Positions 11,549 through 20,310 of a stretch of DNA of 64,000 nucleotides are shown here, piece by piece. Below the pieces are notes generated by a model. That model did not search any database. It was not told the origin of the DNA and saw nothing but the letters and a program-made list of their open reading frames with translations. Location of the stretch: the NCBI RefSeq assembly GCF_025024155.1, contig NW_026251724.1, positions 186,001 through 250,000 on the forward strand, in the 5' to 3' direction. Within the stretch, counting starts at the first letter, position 1; each line of letters starts with the position of its first letter. Origin of the DNA: Gamsiella multidivaricata. Lineage: Eukaryota > Mortierellomycota > Mortierellomycetes > Mortierellales > Mortierellaceae. The translations under genes were made by a program, and so were the position numbers.

Positions 11549-11768
11549 TTAGAGCTGGTTTGGATTGGCGTTCTTCCAGACTAAAGAGATAAGATGAAGT
11601 GCAGAATGTCAGTATCTGGACAGTATTCGCCGGCACTGAACATGAAGAAGCAATTGAAAGATCGCTGCAATTGAAGAATGCTATTGCAGTTGCAATTGCT
11701 CTGGCTGCTTGCTTACCTTGGTCAGAGATGTAATCGGCAGAGTTCTTTTCTTGCGAGTGGGAGTACAT
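11549..11768 (-). CDS. Arginine attenuator peptide uORF (spliced, 27 aa)
   Basis: Upstream ORF for a nascent peptide that in other fungi stalls ribosomes when arginine is high and so represses CPA1. Exon 1 is 11768-11717 and exon 2 is 11580-11549, split by a 136-bp intron (11581-11716, donor GTAAGC, acceptor CTCTTTAG). Spliced, it encodes 27 residues; residues 10-20 read S-A-D-Y-I-S-D-Q-V-W-K. This matches the known core of the Neurospora arg-2 and yeast CPA1 peptides (x-D-Y-[LI]-S-D-x-[LIV]-W-[KR]), with the essential Asp at position 12 as in Neurospora; the usual His after the second Asp is Gln here. The intron falls between Q17 and V18, so the critical Trp exists only in spliced mRNA. It is the first ATG after the TATA box at 11952-11959. 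Confidence 0.9.
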
Positions 11769-11951
11769 GGAAAGGTGTACTGCTAGGACAGAAGAGTAGG
11801 TGTGGAAGGCTTCCGCTGTGTGGTCGCTTATTCTGTCAGGATAAACAACACGAGGGGAGTAGCTTGAGGGCAAAAGCGATGCTGTGGTGAGTGTGCGATA
11901 AGGGAGTTAGGAAGAAGGAGGAAAAGAAGAAAGTGTGCTTTCTCTGATTCC

Positions 11952-11959
11952 TTTTTATA
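11952..11959 (-). promoter_or_regulatory. TATA box of the CPA1 transcript
   Basis: TATAAAAA on the minus strand, 184 bp upstream of the uORF ATG, with no intervening ATG. Confidence 0.55.
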
Positions 11960-12663
11960 TCTGCCGAAACCCAAACCATATAAAAAAAAAAAATATCGCC
12001 ACAGGGGATTTGTTTGAACTGTCCTCATGTGGGAATCTCCTTGCCGATAAGGACTCCCCTCGGCCGCTTTTAAAGTTCTTGTGCCTTTAGCCCGCGTGGC
12101 CATCCGCCACATCACACGTCTCTTCTCCATATGCCCCAGGGCGGTCTCTCCTTCTAACCTAAGTGTACAAGCAGATCGTCTGGCCCAATCGGCCCTTGCA
12201 ATTGCATCCATGAACTTGTATACATATCAGTTCGGCACCCTTGAAACAAGGTTCCAATGAACACCTCGAATAAGTACATAGATCGACCTGATGCATCATA
12301 TCGCAGCGATGAAGGCAGGCCGTGTTTTTTCAAAAGCAAATAGAATGTTGTCCTTGCAGTCGTCAAGGGCTTCATGGCTTGATCGCTTGACTGCCGGGTC
12401 CCCTTGAACTCCACGTCGCCCTGCCCTTTTCAAAGGAGCTGCATGGCTATGGACGAGGGAGATAAATTCTCCGTCAAGGTTGACACTGGGTGACTCAAGG
12501 CATATCATGTGACGACCTTTCGGTGCTTCAAATGCCGCCCTTTCTAATCCCCGGTCGTGCACTGCTTGGGGTTCCCCATTATTGCCATTGTCCTAGTGTC
12601 TCCACAAACATGCCTTCTCTATTTATTAAGCTGATATGATACATCGCGAGAAGAGAGGACCCA
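11960..12663. other. Interval between CPA1 promoter and NDUFAF6-like gene; no supported gene
   Basis: Overlapping minus-strand frames of 86-127 codons occur at 11828-12562, but no reading frame persists and none matches a family I know. They could be a decayed gene. CPA1 upstream control elements presumably lie at the low-coordinate end. Confidence 0.4.
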
Positions 12664-14055
12664 CTACTTGATGTCTAGGAGTTTGCCCCGTCGCCAGCGG
12701 TACCACAGCTTCGCAGGCAGGAACCATTCGCGCTGTTGGATGTTTGGTGCCAACGGATTAAAATCCGCTTGCTCTAACCGCTGCAAATATGACTCTGTTG
12801 GAATGCCCGCCATCAGCACAGGGAGAGCTGCTTTGGGCAAGTTGTCCATATACGACTGTGCTGTCGCAAGATGTACATGCGCTGCTGATGCGACCTCGTG
12901 CGTTGAGTCCTGTAGTGCTGGGGTTATCGCTGGGTTCCTGAAAAGTGCCTCCTGCGACAAGTTGTGCTGTGTGGTATTTTGAAAAATAAAAATAAAAATA
13001 AAAACCAAAGTTAGAGAGGTGTTGATTACGTGGGATGGACTCCCTCCATTGGTCCTCCCTATCCGCAAGCGCCTTTTTTTTTTGTTACCTTGGCAGTAAT
13101 CTCAGCAGGGATGATCATCCGGTTCTGTTGCATATGGAAAGGGAACGCCCTCAGCATAGTGGCGATACCCATAGCCTTGGCCAAATGGCTGGCCGCATGA
13201 TCCGCCTCCAGGGACTTAACGCCAACAGACTCCAGCTGCAGATAAAGCAGCGATCCAAATGTGTTTTCGCAATACGTCTCCATCTGACCAAGAGTCATGA
13301 ACTGTGGATCAGACAGATTCTGCTCTCGCTCTGTGATCATGCGCTTGAACCAGATCAGTGACATCTCCGAGTTTCCAGTACCCGGGGTTGATCCACCTTG
13401 CTGTTGCTGTTGATTATACAACTCTTGTTCCTGGATGGCATAGGCGAGCGCCAAAGCAACGGGCTGCTGTGGAGGCACCCCTGCAAAGACCTTATCGAGC
13501 GAATCTCTCCAGAACTGCATGCGCATGCGCCCGATATCTGTGTTGCTGACCGATTCGCGGATCGAGGCCAATTCGATGTTGAAGGCTCGAAGTGCCATCT
13601 GTGTTGATTGCTGGTGTTTCGGAAAGAAATGCGTGCAGAGGAACCCTTCATAATCTGCTTTCCTACAACACATAAAGAATCGCCAGAACAATAAATCGTC
13701 AGTCGATCTGTACACATCATTTTAATGCCCAAAATGTCTCTTTCGAAGAAACGCACCGGACAAGATCCTGGCAGTATTCGATCGCCTTATCTGGACGGGG
13801 CAAGAGCTCTCTCTTTGTATTACTGCTTTTTTTCGAGGAGCGTGCACTGGATCCGAGGGTGAAGGGCGATTGTTTCTTGTGGTCATGGCCATGATCGTGG
13901 TCGCAGTTGTGATCGTGAATGTGTGCGTACTGACGGCGTGCAACCGTGGGTACAATCAGTGCACGACTCCATACTGATGATCTTTTACTCCCGCTGACCA
14001 AAAAGCCGAATTGTCGCTGTGCAGCCTTTCCTGTGTGGATCAGTCCTGAGTTCAT
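12664..14055 (-). CDS. NDUFAF6: NDUFAF6-like complex I assembly factor (squalene/phytoene synthase fold)
   Basis: Mitochondrial protein of the NDUFAF6 family, a catalytically dead phytoene-synthase relative needed for early complex I assembly. Exons are 14055-13757, 13662-13089 and 12966-12664 (introns of 94 and 122 bp); 391 aa. Residues 1 to about 45 form a basic Ser/Arg presequence. They are followed by a His/Asp cluster (H-I-H-D-H-N-C-D-H-D-H-G-H-D-H) that is not part of the fold. Fold segments include Y-C-Q-D-L-V-R-K-A-D-Y-E-G, R-M-Q-F-W-R-D-S-L and G-I-A-T-M-L-R-A-F-P. The Asp-rich prenyltransferase motifs of true phytoene synthases are absent. The ATG at 14055 lies 162 bp from the divergent zinc-finger gene, and the promoter is probably shared. 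Confidence 0.85.
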
Positions 14056-14217
14056 GGCGATGTTTGTTGTCCGAGAGGTAAAGGGTTCAAACGCGGATTC
14101 CGGGGACCGACCGAAGATCAGGATGTCCGAGAGTACAAAAGTCACGAGCTTGCAAACATTGATCTTGTATGAACTGTAGCTGTACAGTACACTCAACGAT
14201 ACAACAAGACAGCGACC

Positions 14218-15594
14218 ATGGAAATCGACCAATCTGCATTCACAACAACCAACGGCAGCAACACTCAGTCCAGCTCCCCACCACACCCTGCATTCAACAG
14301 TTCGAATCATTTTCCGAGAAAGAGACCGCTGCGTCAGGACGATCCGTTCTTTCAGGAGGGTACATACGAATACAAAGCAGCATGGCTTCGTCTCGAGAAT
14401 GAAAACGCATATATCCCAGACATAGTCGATCCTGACGATAGTAACCACGGCACCATGGAGACACATTCCCATCTAACGTAAGATCCGTTCTCTTCGTATT
14501 GTCTCCGCATCTTCTCAACACAGAGCGCGACCTAACACGGTTTTTACCTCGTATTTGCGTGTGGGTGTGCTGAATAGACCGGCTCAGGCATGCTATGTCG
14601 GTCAATGTCATGGAGAAAGAACATATCCGAACGCTGCAGCATACGAACACCACTATGAGACCAACCATCGCCATATCTGCGAAACCTGTCGGAAGCCGTT
14701 CCCTGGAGAGAAGTGGTTGGAGTTGCATCTTCGTGAGGTGCACGATGTCATGATCAAGATCAGGCAAGAGCGCGGCGAGAAGACTGTAAGCCCACTCAAC
14801 GCTGAGTTACCTCATAACGTCGCTTACTTGATCTCTGTCGAGGTCACAAGAATGTTCTGATACTGATGATCTATTCTGAATATCGTTTTCTCACACCCTA
14901 ATAGTACCAGTGCTTTGTCGAAGGATGCGACCGTGTATGCTCAACACCGAAAAAGAGACAAATGCATTTGATCGACAAACATCAATACCCGAAGCGGTTC
15001 AATTTTTCAATCATTTTGACTGGTGTTGTTCCATTTGGAGAAAGAATGAAGCAGGTGCAAAGAGAGAAGGCTTTGTGGGAATCAAGGGAACGGGGACGGC
15101 AAAAAGCGAACGAGCAGGCATCGAAATCTCAACATCAGAAGGCGCAGGGCCATGGCAGCGAAAGGGGCCCAGGGAGTATGGAGATCGATCCAGCTGTGAC
15201 AACATCGACATACCAAGATGCAAATCGACGTGGTTCTTTGCCGTCGAAATCTGGGTCAGCAGCAATGGGCCCGTCGGCAATGGCGCCCAAGAAGAACACG
15301 TTCCGGCAGTATAGGACATCAGAGCATAAACCAGCATTTAGAAAGAGGTCCATCACAGTAGATCATGACATGGATATGGACCCTATGCCTGTACCTCTTG
15401 AGCAATCCAAAGCAACATCGGGGGCTGTTACCGATGGATCGAAGGCTGTTACCGATGGATCGAAGGACGTGGCTGATATGGAGATTGATCAACTGCAGCA
15501 GAGCATGGCTCGCCTGATGATCCCACGGTCTGTTGCCATCAAGATGAGCAATACCGGCGCCAGCAAAAGTGCAGCAAAAACGAATAAACAGTGA
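14218..15594 (+). CDS. ZNF511: ZNF511-like C2H2 zinc-finger protein
   Basis: Predicted nuclear protein; the family's molecular role is poorly known. Exons are 14218-14477, 14578-14785 and 14905-15594 (introns 100 and 119 bp); 385 aa. The finger region spans about residues 85-190: C-Y-V-G-Q-C...H-H-Y-E-T-N-H, then C-E-T-C...H-L-R-E-V-H, then C-F-V-E-G-C...H-L-I-D-K-H followed by Q-Y-P-K-R-F-N-F, the typical ZNF511 order. The C-terminal half is low-complexity and basic, with an exact 21-nt tandem duplication (15424-15465) and two repeats of the M-E-I-D motif. The stop codon lies inside the left arm of a long inverted repeat (15590-15748), so the last codons may have been set by that element. 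Confidence 0.8.
15424..15465 (+). repeat. Exact 21-nt tandem duplication in coding sequence
   Basis: Two identical 21-nt units, in frame, each encoding A-V-T-D-G-S-K in the disordered tail of the ZNF511-like protein. Confidence 0.9.
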
Positions 15595-15748
15595 TTGTAA
15601 CTCGAGTTAACTCGAGTTAACTCTTCGATGACATCGCTGATTGCATTGTCAATTAGCAATAATGTCTTAAATAAAAAGACTATAATTGACAATACATTCA
15701 GTAAGGTCATCGAAGAGTTAACTCGAGTTAACTCGAGTTACAATCACT
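15590..15748. repeat. Long hairpin: 43-bp perfect inverted repeat (MITE-like or 3'-end element)
   Basis: Left arm 15590-15632 and right arm 15706-15748 are perfectly complementary over 43 bp. Inside them, 15639-15658 pairs with the inner right flank at 18 of 20 positions, and the centre forms GTCTT-AAATAAA-AAGAC. The whole 159 bp can therefore fold into one stem-loop with AATAAA (15670-15675) in the apical loop. The arms contain the decamer TAACTCGAGT twice in tandem, itself partly palindromic. The left arm overlaps the TGA of the zinc-finger gene (15592-15594). No obvious target-site duplication was found. It could be a MITE that supplied a 3' end, or a native 3'-UTR structure. Confidence 0.9.
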
Positions 15749-15872
15749 AAGGAAAACAGCACAAAATTGGTGGCGTCCGATTTCGTTATTTTTTTCTCCT
15801 CCAGGGACAGCCCTGCAAAATCTGCTCACTCATTCACTCACTCATTCATTCATTCATTCACTCACGCACGGG

Positions 15873-18002
15873 ATGGTTCCACCACGCTTCCCTGCCACGG
15901 CACTGACGAATCAGCTCCAACAACGATTCGTCTCACTCTGGTTGGCACGATCCGCCCTTCCACACAAGACATCGCCCTGCGGGATCACTGCTACCCGCTC
16001 ATCACAGCCGTACCGATCCAACTTCGATCGATCCCAACCCACCCGGATCCGTCTCTTTTCACACAGCTCGACAGCAACATCAGAATCCTCCCATCATGCG
16101 ACTACGAACGCTACGACAGCGACCACCTCCATACTCACACCTGAGGCAGCAGCAGTATCCGGAGAGGTCTCTGAAGCGATCACCAAAGTCAAGAAACCCA
16201 GCAAGCGCCAGAAGCCCGATTGGACCCCTGAAGCAGACGCCCTTCTCTTGGAATTACGCACGGTGCAGAACAGAAAATGGCTCGAAATTGGACAGCAACT
16301 CGGGCGCGAGCCCGCCACCTGCATGACCCGCTTCGAATCCACACTAAATCCGACTTTGAAGGATTTTTGGACCTCGGAACGGGACCAGGAACTGGACGCG
16401 CTCGTGACCGCCGCCAAGAGTTGGGCCGAGATCGCACAGATCATGGGGGTGCACCGCTTGGCGTGCATGGAACGATGGCGACAGATGGGCTTAGAGGGTC
16501 TGGCAGCTGCCGCGGTGCCTTCGAGCCAGAGTCAGGACGATAAGGCAGCACTGCGTCAAAGGCGGAAGAAGCAAAGACAGCAGCGGCAAGAGCAGGAGTT
16601 TCAGATCGAACAGCAGCGCACCAATGCCCAGGAGCAGCTCCAAAGCGTGCGCGAGATGGCGTCGAATCTGCGGCTGGTCCAGCAGGTGGACAAGGATTAC
16701 GATCGGTTGAGCTGGAATTCGTTATTGAGGAACGAGCAGCGGTACAGTCATTATCGGTCGTGGAAGAAGAAGGTGAAGCTGGATGCGTTCTCGCAGCTGT
16801 ATTTGATGAATCCCGGCTGGTCTGCCAAGGAGGAGGCGGTGTTGATTCAGTTTGTGTTGAAGCATGGCTTGGACAAATGGGATGTCGTCGCTAGGCAAGG
16901 ACTGAAGAGCAGGTTTACTCCGGAACAGTGTCGGATCTGCTGGAAAAATCTGGACATGCCAGTGGTCACCTCGATAAACAATAGCGATAATTCTTCGCAG
17001 CATCTGCAACGTGAAGGTACCAGCGATTCTAACAACGGGCCGGAATCGTCCTCATCACCGGCATCCTCATCTTTGTCGTCGTCAATCCCATCACCTTCAT
17101 CATCCTTGACGGACAAGGTGTTCGACTATGAAGAAAAGAGCGGACCTTCATTCTCGGACGATAACGACTCAAATGCCGTCACAGATGCCGTACTCTCAGA
17201 AAACGTTCAAGCTAATGCAGGTACCCATGCGGCTGGGACGACCAAAGTAGCCAAGAGTCAGGCTTTCGTCTGGGATAAGGAGCTCTCCGTACGTCTGCAA
17301 GCTGTGGTCCGTCAGGCATACAAGTCTCGAGCAATTCATCTTGACGAAATCAATTGGCTATGGGTTTCTCGACGCGTGCACCCAAATGCGACGTCGCGCG
17401 TCTGCAAGAACCATTGGAAGTATTTGCACGACAACTCAAGCCAGGTGGTCTGGAAACACGAGGACATCAAAAAGCTAGAAGAAGGAGTTCGGCTTCTGGG
17501 ACCCAAGAAGTTGACGGCGATTAGGGACCATTTCCTGCCACACATGACCAAGGATGATATTATTCGACATTGGTTCCGCATCTCTGATAAGGCAACGATA
17601 CTTGACGAGGAAGAGTATTATCGGCTCTTACGTGCGGTCAAGGATACAATAGGCGATACTGAGGGCATGCAGGGCGGTCATGAAGGAGCAGAGCATCTTC
17701 AGAATCATCAATGGACAGAGATCGAAAAGATCATGGGACCTGGCTGGAAAAAGATGCCCTGTAAACGCGTTTGGGAAAGCTCGTTCCAGTATTTGATCCG
17801 ACATACAAATTGGACTCCGAACGAGGATAAGATGCTTCTGAGAATGGTTACGTTCGTGGGCAGGGATGACTGGTACTCGGTCGCGAAGGCGATGCAGTCG
17901 GGCAAGTCTCCATGGCAGTATCGTCTCCGGTGGTGCCAGCTTCTCGACCCAATCGATCTGGACATGAGCGATCTTCTTGTCAATGGCGAGAAGTACTACT
18001 AG
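15873..18002 (+). CDS. Multi-repeat Myb/SANT protein with mitochondrial-type presequence
   Basis: Single-exon, 709 aa. At least seven Myb/SANT-like helix-turn-helix units can be seen by spaced Trp residues: D-W-T-P-E-A-D-A near 116, F-W-T-S-E-R-D near 165, G-W-S-A-K-E-E near 310, F-V-W-D-K-E near 465, V-W-K-H-E-D near 525, H-Q-W-T-E-I near 610 and N-W-T-P-N-E-D near 645. A Q/R-rich coiled coil (about 215-265) and a Ser-rich linker separate groups. The first about 70 residues are rich in R/S/T with one acidic residue and contain R-L-F-S, which fits an MPP/Icp55 (R-3) cleavage site. SNAPC4-type factors also carry several Myb repeats but are nuclear. Target DNA or RNA is unknown. A CATT/CACT microsatellite (15830-15865) precedes the start. 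Confidence 0.75.
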   Translation: MVPPRFPATALTNQLQQRFVSLWLARSALPHKTSPCGITATRSSQPYRSNFDRSQPTRIRLFSHSSTATSESSHHATTNATTATTSILTPEAAAVSGEVSEAITKVKKPSKRQKPDWTPEADALLLELRTVQNRKWLEIGQQLGREPATCMTRFESTLNPTLKDFWTSERDQELDALVTAAKSWAEIAQIMGVHRLACMERWRQMGLEGLAAAAVPSSQSQDDKAALRQRRKKQRQQRQEQEFQIEQQRTNAQEQLQSVREMASNLRLVQQVDKDYDRLSWNSLLRNEQRYSHYRSWKKKVKLDAFSQLYLMNPGWSAKEEAVLIQFVLKHGLDKWDVVARQGLKSRFTPEQCRICWKNLDMPVVTSINNSDNSSQHLQREGTSDSNNGPESSSSPASSSLSSSIPSPSSSLTDKVFDYEEKSGPSFSDDNDSNAVTDAVLSENVQANAGTHAAGTTKVAKSQAFVWDKELSVRLQAVVRQAYKSRAIHLDEINWLWVSRRVHPNATSRVCKNHWKYLHDNSSQVVWKHEDIKKLEEGVRLLGPKKLTAIRDHFLPHMTKDDIIRHWFRISDKATILDEEEYYRLLRAVKDTIGDTEGMQGGHEGAEHLQNHQWTEIEKIMGPGWKKMPCKRVWESSFQYLIRHTNWTPNEDKMLLRMVTFVGRDDWYSVAKAMQSGKSPWQYRLRWCQLLDPIDLDMSDLLVNGEKYY

Positions 18003-18131
18003 AACCAAGACGATCAATCCAATGCGATTTTAGTTGAATAAAAAAAAAACTCAAGCTGGTCGTTTGTAGCCGCGTCTATGTTTATTATATCTTTATGCTT
18101 TCTCCAATGATAGGGAGCGGTCGGTAGTGTA

Positions 18132-20036
18132 CTATTTGTGCTCAGAATTGGCGATGAACATTGGGACCACATCCTTGTTGGCATCGACGTTAGGGTCTGG
18201 GATACTCAATCGATCAATGATCTTTTCCAGCCTTGCGTTTCCACCGAGTCGTTGGACCTCTTCCCGGGTCTTTTCCTCGTAATATGCCATCCGTTCTCTG
18301 CAGTACTCAAAGGTCTTTGTAGCGTTCATTAAGCTGACAGCGTAGGTCTTGAGCTCTGGTTCTGTGGGCTTTTGTTTCAGGATGTCTAGAAGCGAAAAGT
18401 TCATTTCCAATGTTAGTTTGGTATTATTCCTGTTTCCTCCCCCCTCCTCATGTCAATGGCGTGGCGTTAAGCGTAGCAGATGTCCGCTGCTGAAGTTGAC
18501 GTACTTAAGAGCTTTCGACTGGAGGTGTCGGCGCGGATAGAGTGGATGATTGGAAACGAGAATTTTCCTTCAGTCAAGTCTTCGCAGAATCCTTTGTTAG
18601 CCGAGTACTAGAGTCAAGATGGTTGAATAAAGAATATTGAAACTTGTAAATATGGTGAACCTTCATAGGAGATATGGCAACTTAATACCTCATTCTGCTC
18701 TACCTGACTGGACTGGAGGTTGAGATAGTCATCCCTGATCTGAAAATGGATACCGATCAATTCTACCATTGGAACATAGTCTCTATTGATTCGAAAGTAG
18801 TTTCAACGAAACAAGTAGAGTCAAGGTCGTGGATTTGATGTGCTTGTAGGATACCAAGGTATTGAGCATGAAACGAGCAACATACACTTGACAATCGCTG
18901 GCAGCCTGCATCAGTTTAACGGCAAGACGTAGTAGACCTCCCGTCTCTATGCCATAACAAAAGGTCATACAAGGTAAGAGTGGATGCAACGTCAGTACCA
19001 ATCTTTGTAATCCAAGCTTTCCCATCAACTGCATCTTCATGTTCCTGAAAATGTCCTTACTATCGTTTACCATGGCGATATATTCCTCTTCTGTTGGACA
19101 GGTTAGGCTATCTCTCCACAGCAGCTCCATTCCTTGTCCTCGGTGCAGACACAGTAATTCTTCTACAAGATACGAAAACATGATCCATGTCAATGGGATG
19201 CACAATAAATCCACTCAAAGCAGCATCAGTTCCAAGTTCATCCAGCTCAGCAACTGAGAAGCCGTACCAGTGAAGATGGTGAGCATCTTTGGGTTGGGAA
19301 TCTTGTTCAGCTCTGCGAGCGCCAAGAAATAAACGTAGTTTGCACAATTGATTGTTGCCGGCACTCCAAATATCTTGTGGGCGACTATTTTTAAAGCGCA
19401 AGAAAACAGAAGTGGATAACACATTTAGTATTTACCGCTTTGGCAGCACCAAAAGGACATCAGGGGAGCACAAACGTCGCGTCACGCGACTGTACGACAC
19501 ATAGCAGATCAGCACCGAGCTCATAGGGGGGGGATCATCTCCTCCTCCTGATCTGTCCAAGTGACAAAAAGAAGCGGAAATTCCATTACCTGGTTCACCT
19601 CGTCGCAATATAGAGTCGTCCTCAATATCGTCAATCCTAGAGAACAGGGGCAGCAGCTTTCCAAGTCAATTACAAAGTTCCCATTGTTGCTCTTAGTCGT
19701 GGAGCACACTTTTTTTTTTTTCCAAGCCGTACAAAAGACTTGAGGTGTGAAGCATCTTGACGACTTTGGTGATGATGGAAAGCTCCTTTGGGGGCACTTT
19801 GATCCACGTATTGAATGCTTCGATCAGCTCTGTACGCATCTCCTTGCCAGGGTTTGAGCAGATGTAAGTGTAGGGCTCCAGCAGCGCCTGCAGCGGTGAA
19901 TAGGAAACCAAAAGTTGGTTTTAGGAACATTGACTGATGCACACACATGAGCGAATTCCAGCACAATGCTGGGTGGGGAGCAAGTGGGTTGTACCGCTTC
20001 TTCATGGCTAGTTGGGTAGACAGTGGGGATGGCCAT
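18132..20036 (-). CDS. BTS1: Geranylgeranyl diphosphate synthase
   Basis: Condenses farnesyl diphosphate with isopentenyl diphosphate to GGPP for protein prenylation and terpenoids. Nine exons: 20036-19995, 19887-19733, 19636-19590, 19384-19268, 19162-19061, 18946-18886, 18782-18704, 18607-18505 and 18385-18132; 319 aa, normal for fungal GGPPS. The first Asp-rich motif D-D-I-E-D is at residues 68-72 and is followed by R-R-G; the second, D-D-Y-L-N, follows F-Q-I-R. Other family blocks are H-R-G-Q-G, E-E-Y, K-T-G-G-L and [14 protein letters not shown]. All junctions are GT-AG and phases close exactly. The donors of exons 6 and 7 had alternatives; I chose those that keep family length. Close to Mucor carG-type enzymes in style. 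Confidence 0.93.
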
Positions 20037-20101
20037 GGTTGGATGAAAGAATGAAAAAGTGGTGATGAGGAAGGAATTGATGGCGAGGGTTCGGTTATCC
20101 C

Positions 20102-20109
20102 TTTATATA
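20102..20109 (-). promoter_or_regulatory. TATA box of GGPP synthase gene
   Basis: TATATAAA on the minus strand, 66 bp upstream of the ATG. Confidence 0.5.
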
Positions 20110-20310
20110 TGTCTCAGGTCTCAGGGACGCGCATGTGACGGACACAGCCCGCGCAGAAAATGAACGCCTCTAGCGCGTTATTTTCGTTCCTTCTTTTGCA
20201 CCCCTATTGCCACGTATCTCAAGCATTGGAGCGAACCCCCCCCCCCCTTGGCGAGACAAATATCGTGCGTGCATCTGAAAGAGGCCCTAGCCGATCCGTT
20301 CTCCACGTAA

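Noticed and set aside
11394..11873. 159-codon minus-strand ORF upstream of CPA1 as a protein gene
   Set aside because: It is the unspliced attenuator uORF reading through its intron; low-complexity downstream and begun by a non-ATG codon.
13717..14472. 251-codon frame extending NDUFAF6-like protein upstream
   Set aside because: Runs through the divergent promoter into the opposite gene; the inner ATG at 14055 gives a proper presequence.
15420..15470. CRISPR-like or satellite array
   Set aside because: Only two adjacent 21-nt units without spacers; a coding duplication in a nuclear eukaryotic gene.
18886..18946. Alternative donor GTGTAT for GGPP synthase exon 6
   Set aside because: Gives the wrong phase for the next exon; GTATGT ten bases away in the same segment restores the family sequence.
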